Shown piece after piece: positions 16,501 through 23,898 of a DNA stretch of 64,000 bases (position 1 is its first letter; each line of letters begins with the position of its first letter). The DNA comes from Myxococcales bacterium (GTDB taxonomy: Bacteria > Myxococcota_A > Polyangia > Palsa-1104 > JAEUJZ01). Position numbers and translations under genes: made by a program. Location: contig JAEUJZ010000127.1 of NCBI GenBank assembly GCA_016794505.1, positions 1-64,000 on the forward strand, given 5' to 3'. The notes under the pieces were generated by a model that ran no database searches, was not told the DNA's origin, and was given only the letters and a program-made list of their open reading frames with translations.

Positions 16501-16622
16501 GCGACATCGCGTTCCCGGCGATTGATGCGGCCCTGATGCGCCGCTACCTGGACTACTTTGTCCGCACCGGTCTCTTGCCAGAAGCGGTCGGCACAGCCGC
16601 GTCCAGTGTGTCCTTCCGCTGA
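13566..16622 (+). CDS. NRPS-like adenylation-thiolation-reductase protein
   Basis: A 1018-residue stand-alone module. The adenylation domain shows VIYTSGSTGEPKGV near 160, SFDAAAWEIF, NAYGPTEATV near 298 and YRTGD near 384. The carrier domain carries the phosphopantetheine Ser in FFEMGGNSM near 553. A terminal short-chain-type thioester reductase follows with LLTGANGFLGSFLL near 636 and a catalytic Tyr-x-x-x-Lys (NGYTKSKW near 801). This layout resembles LYS2 and carboxylic acid reductases: activate an acid, load it as a thioester, release it as an aldehyde or alcohol. Asp is kept in the A4 region (FDAA), which in NRPS domains contacts an alpha-amino group, so an amino acid substrate is favoured. 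There is no condensation domain. The ATG at 13566 has AAGGGAAG 5 nt upstream. Confidence 0.88.
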   Translation: MERTTRCEQTIVSRLRAVCTQHPDAVALEHAGVTISYGDMWQRTDALALYLRQQMSVRRGDCVGICIDSNLNMILALIATFKAGAYYVPLDADLPKHRLQYMAAETRPKVILTQRKYSIDMTMAADGIDGLSILLMDQDLSWQRAVSVQLESEEVQPNDLAYVIYTSGSTGEPKGVMVEHAGLLNLALANVAAFEIDGRTRLIQFASLSFDAAAWEIFSVLAGAGTLVLGSKEDMIPGRALGAFLAHKQVTMICIAPSLLATLTSARDDLPCLRTVVVAGEACPVSVVRDWAGGGRTLWNAYGPTEATVCATMHRFAGDEQTAPIGVPLPGVSVYLVNEAMQQVPPGQAGELCIGGIGVARGYLHKPALSSAVFVANPWGPGRLYRTGDIAVQHEPGGVLEFVGRRDDQVKVHGFRVELGAIENALGSHPAILSAAVIATELVGYGAEPTRSLVGYFVARPGADPDLLTQESLARFLDQRLPNFMVPPVYVALDAMPMMPNRSKIDRSALPLPSTRRRVVTPNSTRATEMAALFDQALGLPLGTFDVQGHFFEMGGNSMAVAHLILAIKTEFGIRMPARQIYQHPTPASLMRVVDAMLASPYRQAAAEVVDVREAAYKEPWPEPQAPAATGPMRSVLLTGANGFLGSFLLVELLRMKDPPRIYCLVRADSDVQAQQRLTEQLAEYGLASTLPETVQVLAGDLRDKQMALSEERYATLAQDIDTVFHCGADVNHLKPYAALRAANVDGTRHALRFAFTARTKRFHFASTLGVTGSADILLGIHHIPEDYDIEQSVSILDIENGYTKSKWVAERVVQQAADLGLPVTIHRTGFLTGSTQTGAVKLSDLMSRLVVGCIQLGCYPYLPRKYWCPIPVDFVAQAMATVAVRELRGPFQWVVDRDKEPSHLDLFRMINDLGFPVRAVDPAVWFEALATCKTDNALYPVTPFLLEKVHEGRNTILEVHYRSATCGNQLARQALAGSDIAFPAIDAALMRRYLDYFVRTGLLPEAVGTAASSVSFR

Positions 16623-16846
16623 TCCACCCCGATGATTCGTTCCGCCCGGCAGCGCTGGCAACGGCCAGGCGTCTGATCCTGACTGCCGTCTTCAGCGCTC
16701 GCCAGGCCCATACAGCACGCCGTCGATGGCCTGTTCACCAGACAGCACCGACATCGGCCAACGCCGTGCGCACGTACCCGACAGGCCCGCGAACCAAGCG
16801 CGTGTGCCCTCGTGTGCGCAGGACGGGAGTCCAGATTCCTGAATAG
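16623..16846. other. Intergenic region, no gene seen
   Basis: About 220 bp between the A-T-R gene and the 55-bp repeat. No frame looks coding and no clear hairpin was seen. Confidence 0.5.
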
Positions 16847-16901
16847 GGACGCCTGACCCAATTAAACCCCTCCGTGAAGCACCCACGTTCACACACGGAG
16901 G
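16847..16901 (+). repeat. 55-bp repeat with SD-sequestering hairpin, right copy
   Basis: This is the second copy of the element at 138-192. CTCCGTG (16870-16876) can pair with CACGGAG (16894-16900) across a 17-nt loop. The right arm contains the GGAGG Shine-Dalgarno sequence of the recombinase gene, whose ATG starts 6 nt later. Folding would hide the ribosome site, suggesting translational control, or the repeat may form part of the recombination site. Confidence 0.65.
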
Positions 16902-16907
16902 AATTGG

Positions 16908-18122
16908 ATGACGGCGAGTTTGAAACCGTCCGCAGGGGCGGCGCGGAAAGATATGGGCGCTGGCGCGAGCCAGCCAACGACTCGACGGGCTATCGGCTAT
17001 GTCCGAGTCTCGACGGATATGCAGGCCAATGAGGGAATCTCGTTGGAAGCGCAGCAGTCAGCGATTGCGCAATACTGTGACTTGCACGGTCTGAAGTTGG
17101 TCCGCGTGTACCAGGACATTCTCTCGGGTGGGAAGGATCGGAGACCGGGACTTCAGGATGCTCTGACTCATCTCGACAAGGGTGGCGACGTGCTTGTCGT
17201 GGTGAAGTTCGATCGCTTGAGCAGGTCGATTCGTCATTTCTGCGAGCTGTACGAGACCTTCTTCAAAGACGGAGCGAAGGAACTCGTTGCGATCCGCGAG
17301 TCGATCCGGCTCGACTCTGCGCTCGGTCGTGCGCTGATCAACATTCTGCTCGTCTTCGCGCAGATGGAGAGAGAGGCGACGGGGGAACGCACGCGCGAGG
17401 CGATCCATCACATTCGCCAGAGCGGCTACCACTTCGGCAAGGTGCCGTATGGCAAGAAGACCATTCCGGCTCCTGACAATCCGCGGATGAAGATCCTTGT
17501 CGATGACGAGGACGAGCTAGTGGTGATCGCTCAGCTCAAGGCGTGGGCGGCTCAGGATGTCGGCATCACGGAGATGGCGAAACGTCTGAATGCCGCCGGC
17601 ACTCCGCCACCGCAGGGCGCTCGCTGGACCAAGAGTCTCATCTACAACCTGCGCCTGCGGCTGAGTCACATCCAGCCACGACCCATCAACGAGCGTCCGC
17701 ACACCGACGAAGAACTGAAGCAACGCATGGTTGAGCTGCGCAAACGTGGGCACACGCAGGCGCAGATCGCGGCGATTCTGAATGAGCTGGGATTCCTGCC
17801 GCTCAAGGGGCGTCGCTTCACGGAGAACAGCGTGCGCAAGCTGATGGTGCGCTGTGTTGAGACGCAGCTTCTGACGCCGCGCCGATTCTTGGAAGCGATG
17901 CTGGAGCGGATGAGGCAGGAGCATGAAGCGGCGGGTCACAGCGAGCGTTTTTCACGGCCAGGATATCCGAAGCTGGCGAAGGTGCTAACGGAGGCGGGCT
18001 ATTCGACGCCGAAGGGCCGGGGGCGCTGGTGGCCGGCGCAGGTGCAGCAGCTTCTGGAAGGTCGCTTCGACCGCTACTACGACCGCGCCTCTCGATCAGC
18101 AGTCAGAATCCAAGGCACATAG
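16908..18122 (+). CDS. Serine recombinase (Resolvase plus Recombinase domains)
   Basis: A 404-residue site-specific recombinase. The catalytic resolvase domain begins GYVRVSTDMQ (Ser nucleophile in the Arg-Val-Ser motif) and continues with LSGGKDRRPGLQ and VVKFDRLSRS. The helix region ALINILLVFAQMEREATGER is typical. Residues about 190-300 match the Recombinase DNA-binding domain (GKVPYGKK, GITEMAKRLNAAG, WTKSLIYNL). It is shorter than phage large serine integrases and lacks their long zinc-ribbon/coiled-coil tail. The start ATG has a strong GGAGG inside the upstream repeat, and a 10-bp hairpin follows the stop. It probably mobilises, or once mobilised, local DNA; a copy of its upstream repeat lies 16.7 kb to the left. 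Confidence 0.9.
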   Translation: MTASLKPSAGAARKDMGAGASQPTTRRAIGYVRVSTDMQANEGISLEAQQSAIAQYCDLHGLKLVRVYQDILSGGKDRRPGLQDALTHLDKGGDVLVVVKFDRLSRSIRHFCELYETFFKDGAKELVAIRESIRLDSALGRALINILLVFAQMEREATGERTREAIHHIRQSGYHFGKVPYGKKTIPAPDNPRMKILVDDEDELVVIAQLKAWAAQDVGITEMAKRLNAAGTPPPQGARWTKSLIYNLRLRLSHIQPRPINERPHTDEELKQRMVELRKRGHTQAQIAAILNELGFLPLKGRRFTENSVRKLMVRCVETQLLTPRRFLEAMLERMRQEHEAAGHSERFSRPGYPKLAKVLTEAGYSTPKGRGRWWPAQVQQLLEGRFDRYYDRASRSAVRIQGT

Positions 18123-18138
18123 CCAAAAAGTAAAGCGA

Positions 18139-18165
18139 CCTCCGTCGTGGTTCAGACGACGGAGG
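18139..18165 (+). terminator. Hairpin after the recombinase gene
   Basis: A perfect 10-bp stem, CCTCCGTCGT (18139-18148) and ACGACGGAGG (18156-18165), with a 7-nt loop, 16 nt after the stop. No T-tract follows. It may be a terminator or part of the element end. Confidence 0.55.
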
Positions 18166-18257
18166 CCAAGTTCCCCGTAGTGAGGGCATCACCCCACGGA
18201 ACTGATGCGCACGGTATTCGCGGGGCTTCATAAACGCAACTGCGCTTGGAGCCTTCC

Positions 18258-19850
18258 ATGAAATGGAGTCCCGTTTCTTCGTCTGCCAATCGTCGGTGGT
18301 CTCTGGTCTTGCTCTGTGCAGTACAGAGCTGCGAGCGCTTCGCGTTCTTGGCGATGCTGCCGCTGTTCGTGCCGTATGCGCAGGAGCGTCACGGCATCGC
18401 GGCTCCGCAGGCGCTGTTCATCCTTGCGCTGTTTCAGGCGCTCGCGTACCTGGGTGGGCTACCAGGTGGCTGGCTTGCAGACCGCGCTATTGGCACGCGG
18501 AAAGCAACCGTGCTCGGTGCCTGCTTGCTGGCCTGTGGCTACGGTCTGCTCGCGCTTGATCGAGCTTCTCTGCTGTGGCCGGCTTTGCTGATGATGGTGC
18601 TGGGGCAGAGCGCGTTCCGTCCCGGCCTGCATGTGCTGCTAGCCCGCGTTGCCGACGCTGACGATCATGTGCGCGAGCGCGTCTTCCTGTGGCACTACCT
18701 CGCCGCGAATCTAGGCTACGCAGCCGGTGCCCTGTTCAGCGAGTGGGCACATGCGCGCGTGGGGTGGCGCCTGCTGTTTCTAGGCGCGGCAGGGGCATCC
18801 GCGATGAGTGTCGTGCTCCTGGTCGCCAGGCTGCCGTGGCTCCGCGCGCAGGCAATACGCGCGCTCGATGAGTCAGCGCACAACTCGCGATCACCGGGGG
18901 CCGCGAGCATGAAGGCAGTCTGGTTGCTGTCCGGTGTGGCGGTAATCTTCTGGCTGACGGCGCAACAGGCCGGGAGCTCTCTAACGGTGTTCGCGGCGAT
19001 GAACACCCTGCAACGCGTGACTCTGTTAGGTCAAACAATCCAGATCGGCCCGGGTCACTTCGCATCACTACATGGGCTGATCGTGCTGGCCATGCTGCCG
19101 ATCCTTCTCGCGCTTCAGGGGCGAAAGATCAGGCGGGCACCTTCGACAATTGACCTGATGATCTGGGGCTATGTAGCCACGGCCGGAGCCTTTGCGCTGA
19201 TGGCTCTGGCCGGACTTCGTGGCGGCGATCTGGGTCGCGTCAGCAGTGTGTGGCTTGTCTGCTGCTATTTGCTGCTATCGCTGGCCGAGGTGCTGCTGGC
19301 GCCGCTGGGCATGTCGCTGCTGACGCGGCTCGCACCGAAGCACAAGGCAGCGCAGGTCGTGGGCCTGTGGTTTTCCGGATCGGCGATCGGCAATGGGCTC
19401 GCCGGTATGCTCGGTCTGTGCTGGGACCGCTGGCCGCATCACCGTTACTTCGCCGCGCTCGCAGTGCTCTCGCTTGCCGCTGCCGCCGGGCTGCTGTCTC
19501 GACGACGGTACCTTGACTGGCTCACCGCGCTCAATACGAGCGCAGCTTCACCACCCGTAGTTGAGAAAAGGACGCAGACCATGACCCCGACCTCGAAGCC
19601 CAACCGCAAACCCATCGCCCAACCGCTCTCAGCCACCGTCAGCGATCAGCCTGCAAGTTGGACGCGAGTGTTGCTGATGGCTCTGCCGATCTTCCTGCCA
19701 GGCGCACTGATGGCGAACACGGCCCTATCGCTGCTGCTGCGCGGAGTCAGCGCGATCGTCTGCGGCCTGGCTGTGCTGCTCTGCGGGCCGTACCTGTTCA
19801 CCCAATCGCTGATGCAGTGGGCACGACGGGGCATCGCCCACCCCAATTAA
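18258..19850 (+). CDS. POT/MFS-type transporter with extra C-terminal membrane segments
   Basis: About 530 residues. The start ERFAFLAMLPLFVPYAQE and the loop GGWLADRAIGTRKA match the proton-dependent oligopeptide (POT/PTR, DtpT-like) branch of the major facilitator superfamily, which imports di- and tripeptides by proton symport. Around twelve hydrophobic segments are visible up to residue 425. A polar linker with Lys/Pro/Thr follows, then two further hydrophobic segments, an unusual extension. The ATG at 18258 is chosen because GGAG lies 6 nt upstream. It follows the recombinase on the same strand and could be cargo. Substrate is not certain. Confidence 0.72.
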   Translation: MKWSPVSSSANRRWSLVLLCAVQSCERFAFLAMLPLFVPYAQERHGIAAPQALFILALFQALAYLGGLPGGWLADRAIGTRKATVLGACLLACGYGLLALDRASLLWPALLMMVLGQSAFRPGLHVLLARVADADDHVRERVFLWHYLAANLGYAAGALFSEWAHARVGWRLLFLGAAGASAMSVVLLVARLPWLRAQAIRALDESAHNSRSPGAASMKAVWLLSGVAVIFWLTAQQAGSSLTVFAAMNTLQRVTLLGQTIQIGPGHFASLHGLIVLAMLPILLALQGRKIRRAPSTIDLMIWGYVATAGAFALMALAGLRGGDLGRVSSVWLVCCYLLLSLAEVLLAPLGMSLLTRLAPKHKAAQVVGLWFSGSAIGNGLAGMLGLCWDRWPHHRYFAALAVLSLAAAAGLLSRRRYLDWLTALNTSAASPPVVEKRTQTMTPTSKPNRKPIAQPLSATVSDQPASWTRVLLMALPIFLPGALMANTALSLLLRGVSAIVCGLAVLLCGPYLFTQSLMQWARRGIAHPN

Positions 19851-19852
19851 GA

Positions 19853-19869
19853 GCCCAGCATGGCTGGGC
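19853..19869 (+). terminator. Hairpin after the POT/MFS gene
   Basis: GCCCAG / CTGGGC form a 6-bp stem with loop CATGG, directly after the stop codon. No long T-run follows. Confidence 0.5.
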
Positions 19870-19982
19870 GATACGACTAAGAAGCCGCGACGTTACCCTT
19901 TTTCAGCATTGCATCAGTTCGGCGCGCCTATAGCAGGAAACCTCAGCAGCTAACCCGCACCGAAGATGCTTGCAGCAACGGC

Positions 19983-20564
19983 CTAGCGGTACGTGATCCC
20001 GACGCCGCCGATACTGCCGACGCCGAACGTGGTGGTGCCGCCGCCGGTGTCGGCCACTGCCCGACCTACCGAGGGAAGCTCCGGCTCCTTCGGCGGCTCG
20101 GGCTGGTTCAGAAGCTCTTCGCGACCGGGAGTGGGAATGATCATCACGGGCACTGGGCTCTTAGCTGCAAGCTCACTTGACACCGACCCGAGCAGCGCAC
20201 GGCGCAGCATACCCTTGCCGTGACTGCCAACGACGACAACGTCTGGCTTGATTTCTTTGATCAGGGACAGCATACCCGTCATCGGCGAGGTACCCAGACG
20301 CACATGGACCTCGCCATCGATGCGCGCCCCAAACTGCACGAGCAGGCGCTGCAGGCTGCTCCGCGCCTCTTTCGCCTCGGGGAACTCGCTGGGGATGTTC
20401 AGCCCCAGGCTAGTGTCCGCGACAATGCCCTCGCCTTGAGCGATGTGGCAGAGGTGCAGTCGAGCATCGCAAGACTCTGCCCAGCGCGCCGCGTGCTGGA
20501 TCGCTAGGTCCGAGCTATCGCTGAAGTCGATTCCAACCAGGATGTGGATCTTCTCTTGACTCAT
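19983..20564 (-). CDS. Universal stress protein (UspA family)
   Basis: A 193-residue single-domain Usp. The fold begins HILVGIDFSDSSDLAIQHA (Asp of the nucleotide site), and the ATP-binding loop reads VVVGSHGKGMLRRALLGSVS, matching Gly-x2-Gly-x9-Gly-Ser/Thr. A Pro/Glu-rich then Gly-rich tail of about 40 residues ending GVGSIGGVGITYR is unusual. The ATG at 20564 has AAAGGAG 6 nt upstream. It is divergent from the second acetate kinase-PduL gene, sharing a 135-bp intergenic region; the same pair exists in damaged form at 425-2343. Usp and acetate kinase often respond together to energy or oxygen stress, which suggests joint control. Confidence 0.9.
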   Translation of the reverse strand: MSQEKIHILVGIDFSDSSDLAIQHAARWAESCDARLHLCHIAQGEGIVADTSLGLNIPSEFPEAKEARSSLQRLLVQFGARIDGEVHVRLGTSPMTGMLSLIKEIKPDVVVVGSHGKGMLRRALLGSVSSELAAKSPVPVMIIPTPGREELLNQPEPPKEPELPSVGRAVADTGGGTTTFGVGSIGGVGITYR

Positions 20565-20656
20565 CGGGGCTCCTTTCTGATAGGCCTTCTCTGAACTCCT
20601 CGGCATGCCACTGCAAACCGCGTGCCCGCTCCCGCTTGGCCGGGGCGTGACTAGAG

Positions 20657-20699
20657 CGTTTGCGCGCGCTCCTCAGGCCGCCTCTGATACGTTTTGTGC
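20657..20699 (+). promoter_or_regulatory. Putative leaderless promoter of second ackA-pduL gene
   Basis: It shares CGTTTGCGCGCG and TTTTGTGCATGAA with the region in front of the first copy. TGATACGTT resembles an extended -10 element ending about 9 nt before the start codon, and no ribosome site is seen, which suggests a leaderless mRNA. Confidence 0.4.
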
Positions 20700-22457
20700 A
20701 TGAAGATCCTCGTCCTCAACACTGGCTCTTCTAGCCTCAAGTATCAGCTCGTCGATCCCGCAACGGGGCAGCGCGTGCGTGCCGGCCAGGTCGAGGGGCT
20801 TGGCTCGGCCCATTCCCACGCAGACGCACTGCGGCCGATCCTCGCAGAGCTAGGCAGCGCGCGGGTGGACGCTGTGGGTCACCGTGTAGTGCACGGTGGC
20901 GAGCAGTTCGTGGATGCGGTGCGAATCGACGATGCCGTTCTCTCTGCGATCGAGGCATGCGTGCCGCTCGCGCCCCTACACAACCCCGCGAACCTGGCTG
21001 GCATCCGGGCTGCACGCACGCTCCTCCCCGATGTGCCGCAGGTGGCGGTGTTCGACACCGCGTTCCACGTGCGGATGCCGCGTCGTGCGCGCACCTATGC
21101 GATCGACCAAGGGCTCGCAGCGCAGAGGGGCCTGCGGCGCTTTGGTTTCCATGGCACCTCGCACCGCTTCGTCTCAGCGCTGGCGGCTGCGCACATCGGT
21201 CGGCCGCTCAGCGACCTGCGCGTCGTCAGCCTGCACCTTGGGAACGGGGCGAGCGCGTGCGCGATCGAGCACGGGCATAGCGTCGACACATCGATGGGTC
21301 TGACCCCGATTGAGGGCTTGGTGATGGGCACACGTGCTGGTGACATCGATCCGGGCATCGTACTTGCGCTGGCTCGGGAGCTTGGCGTCGATGGGGCTGA
21401 GAAGGTTCTGAACACCCAGAGCGGCCTCACCGGCCTCTCTGGGATCTCAAATGATCTGCGGGCGATCCAGGCAGCAGCGGCAGGGGGACATGACGGTGCG
21501 CGGCTCGCGATCGCTGTGTTTGCGCACCGGGTGCGCAAGTACCTGGGCGCGTACGCGGCGGTGATGGGGGGCCTCGACCTTGTGCTGCTGACCGGCGGCA
21601 TCGGTGAAAACAGTGCCGAGATGCGCCGCCGCATCCTGCAGCGCCTGGACTTCCTAGGCCTTTCGATCGATGACGACATCAACGGTGATGCGCGCGTCAA
21701 TGACGAGCATCCCATCGCCGAGATCTCTGCGGAACATGCGCGGGTGCGCACGCTCGTCATCGCGACCAACGAAGAACTCCAGATTGCCCGCGACGTCGCA
21801 GCCGTGGTCGGTGATGGCAAGTCCGTGCGTCAGCCGCGGCCGATCCCGATCGCTGTCAGCGCGCGCCATGTGCACCTGGATCGCACTGGGATGGATGTTC
21901 TCTTTGGAACTGGATCGGAGCTGACGCCGATCAAGCCCCTCTCGCAGCCGGGGCAGTTTGCCTGTGCAGAGCAGGTGACGATCGTAGGCCCCCGCGGACG
22001 CATTGAGCGAGTGCGAGTCCTCGGTCCGCTCCGCAAAAGTTGCCAAGTCGAAGTGTCGCGCACCGACGAGTTCGTACTGGGGGTCGATGCGCCGATCCGC
22101 CAGTCCGGCCACACCAAGGGCTCAGCCCCGATCCTGCTGGATGGGCCGAGAGGCGCTCTTCGCCTGGACGATGGGTTAATCTGCGCTTGGCGCCACATCC
22201 ACATGCACCCAGTGGACGCCGAGGCCTACGGTGTGGCCGATGGAGACGAGGTAGAGGTGGCAGTGACCGGAGGCCCACGCGATCTTGTGTTCGGGGATGT
22301 GATCGTGCGCGTGAGCGAGCAGTTTGCGCTAGAGATGCACATCGACACCGACGAGGCGAACGCCGCTGAGCTCTCACCTGGCGCGGCTGGAGCCCTGCTC
22401 TCTGAGCCATACACCCGGCCCGAGCGCGGCGAGGCAACCCTTCGTAGCAAGCGCTGA
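20700..22457 (+). CDS. Acetate kinase-PduL phosphotransacylase fusion, copy 2
   Basis: A 585-residue fusion, colinear with the product of 586-2343 without gaps and differing by scattered substitutions. The kinase part shows NTGSSSLKYQLVD, GHRVVHGGE, RRFGFHGTSH and TGGIGENSAEM. The PduL part shows VSARHVHLDRTGMD, CAWRHIHMHP and MHIDTDEANAAEL. It would couple acetyl-CoA, acetyl-phosphate and acetate with ATP formation in one polypeptide. The start at 20700 matches the first copy; the TTG at 20694 is two codons upstream. The module with the divergent usp gene is intact here, so this is probably the functional original or the better-kept duplicate. A palindromic repeat lies 111 nt after the stop. 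Confidence 0.93.
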   Translation: MKILVLNTGSSSLKYQLVDPATGQRVRAGQVEGLGSAHSHADALRPILAELGSARVDAVGHRVVHGGEQFVDAVRIDDAVLSAIEACVPLAPLHNPANLAGIRAARTLLPDVPQVAVFDTAFHVRMPRRARTYAIDQGLAAQRGLRRFGFHGTSHRFVSALAAAHIGRPLSDLRVVSLHLGNGASACAIEHGHSVDTSMGLTPIEGLVMGTRAGDIDPGIVLALARELGVDGAEKVLNTQSGLTGLSGISNDLRAIQAAAAGGHDGARLAIAVFAHRVRKYLGAYAAVMGGLDLVLLTGGIGENSAEMRRRILQRLDFLGLSIDDDINGDARVNDEHPIAEISAEHARVRTLVIATNEELQIARDVAAVVGDGKSVRQPRPIPIAVSARHVHLDRTGMDVLFGTGSELTPIKPLSQPGQFACAEQVTIVGPRGRIERVRVLGPLRKSCQVEVSRTDEFVLGVDAPIRQSGHTKGSAPILLDGPRGALRLDDGLICAWRHIHMHPVDAEAYGVADGDEVEVAVTGGPRDLVFGDVIVRVSEQFALEMHIDTDEANAAELSPGAAGALLSEPYTRPERGEATLRSKR

Positions 22458-22465
22458 TCCGGGCA

Positions 22466-22480
22466 GGCTCGAAGTGAGCC
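22466..22480 (+). terminator. Weak hairpin after second ackA-pduL gene
   Basis: GGCTC / GAGCC with a 5-nt loop, the counterpart of the stronger hairpin at 2351-2367. A second small stem, GTCC / GGAC (22483-22497), follows. Termination is uncertain. Confidence 0.35.
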
Positions 22481-22568
22481 CCGTCCTATCGCCGGACAGG
22501 GTGTGCGCATCCACGTGGGTGTCTGGTCTGCCGAACATGAATGCGATAGAGCGGCACCCAGCGACCAC

Positions 22569-22611
22569 TTTGCTGAGACAAAATGCCAACCCGTGGCAAA
22601 TCGTCACAGTC
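22569..22611 (+). repeat. Intergenic palindromic repeat, copy B
   Basis: Arms CTGAGACAAAATGCCA and TGGCAAATCGTCACAG surround ACCCG. This is one of the more symmetric copies of the six-member family. It lies between the second ackA-pduL gene and the exchanger gene that starts at 22777, on the same strand. Confidence 0.75.
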
Positions 22612-22776
22612 CAACGGACATGCTGCTCCAGCGGGTCGTGAAATCAGTCCCAGGTGCAACCCCAACCAACCCGACCTCGGCTTGGCTTATTGGATGGGCT
22701 TCGACGTTGGGCATGGGCCTCCCCTGGCTAGCTCGCGAAGCCGACGCTCGTGTAGGCTCTCTGATGGGCGTGTTGA

Positions 22777-23760
22777 ATGAACGATCTGGTGCTCTTGCTT
22801 CTAGGTGGTGTGCTTCTCTACTTCGGCGCCGAGTGGCTCGTCTCAGGTTCGTCCTCGCTGGCGCTCTCGCTGCGCATCCCCAAGCTCTTGGTCGGATTGA
22901 CTGTCGTCGCTTACGGGACCTCGGCCCCTGAGGCAGTGGTTGGTGTTCAAGCTGCGCGGACACAGCATGCCGACATCGCGCTGGGCAATGTGGTGGGCTC
23001 AAACATCGCAAACCTCGGACTGATTTTGGCCCTGTCGGTCCTGTTACGACCCGCGCGCGTAAGCGGCGTACTGCGTTCCCGTGAAGTCCCAGTCCTCGTG
23101 CTGGCCACGATCGCACTGCCGGTGCTGCTGCTGGATGGTCGTGTCTCGCTGCCTGAGTCCGCTCTGCTCTTGGGCATGGCAGTTGTGTACACCGCGTGGA
23201 TGGTCGCGGATGCTCGCAAGCGCGACCGGATCGCACAGGCAACAGAGGCAGGGCTGACGGCAGCCGCAGCAGCGGATGCAGCCGGCGGACCCACAGGATC
23301 CCGGCAGGTCGGCCGCTCGCTGGGCATCGCTCTTGTGGGGTTGCTGCTGTTAATAGCGGGAGGGCAGCTCTTCGTGCAGTCTGCGACAGCGCTCGCACGA
23401 AGCTGGGGAGTCAGTGAGCGCATTGTCGGTCTAACCCTGGTGGCCATCGGTACTTCGCTGCCCGAGTTGGCTACTAGCCTCATCGCATCGGCCAAGGGGC
23501 ACGCCGAGATCGCCGTCGGCAATGTCATCGGCTCGAACATCTTTAACGTCCTCCTGTGCTTGCCGGCCTCGGCAATCGCGGGGCGGGTCGGCGCGCCGTT
23601 ATCCGCGGTGGCACCCGACCTGGCGGCTATGGTCTCCATCACGTTCCTCGGCTGTCTGTTTCTGCGCAGCGAGCGGCAGATCACGCGACTCGAAGGGGCC
23701 ATCCTACTGCTGCTCTACATCGCGTTCCTGGTGGGTCTGTCATGGAGCCCGGGCCGCTGA
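22777..23760 (+). CDS. Calcium/sodium antiporter (CaCA family, YrbG-like)
   Basis: A 327-residue membrane protein with the two inverted alpha-repeats of cation/calcium exchangers: GTSAPEAVVG with GNVVGSNIANLGLIL in the first half, and GTSLPELATSLIASAKGH with GNVIGSNIFNVLL in the second. The acidic residues in Ser-Ala/Leu-Pro-Glu form the ion path. About ten membrane segments are split by a cytoplasmic loop near residues 150-175. It exports Ca2+ in exchange for Na+ or H+ across the inner membrane. Family proteins are 310-330 residues, so it is full length. There is no obvious Shine-Dalgarno in front of the ATG. Palindrome copy B lies about 165 nt upstream. Confidence 0.9.
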   Translation: MNDLVLLLLGGVLLYFGAEWLVSGSSSLALSLRIPKLLVGLTVVAYGTSAPEAVVGVQAARTQHADIALGNVVGSNIANLGLILALSVLLRPARVSGVLRSREVPVLVLATIALPVLLLDGRVSLPESALLLGMAVVYTAWMVADARKRDRIAQATEAGLTAAAAADAAGGPTGSRQVGRSLGIALVGLLLLIAGGQLFVQSATALARSWGVSERIVGLTLVAIGTSLPELATSLIASAKGHAEIAVGNVIGSNIFNVLLCLPASAIAGRVGAPLSAVAPDLAAMVSITFLGCLFLRSERQITRLEGAILLLLYIAFLVGLSWSPGR

Positions 23761-23898
23761 CCCGATTGCTGCACACGCGATGTGTCTGATCTCAGCTGGC
23801 TGCGCCTTCTTGTCAGAAGTCAAGTCCGCGTACGACGTATGGTCCACCTGGCATACCCGCGCGCCGATCCCATGGCATCCACCCGCAGCCGCCACGGG

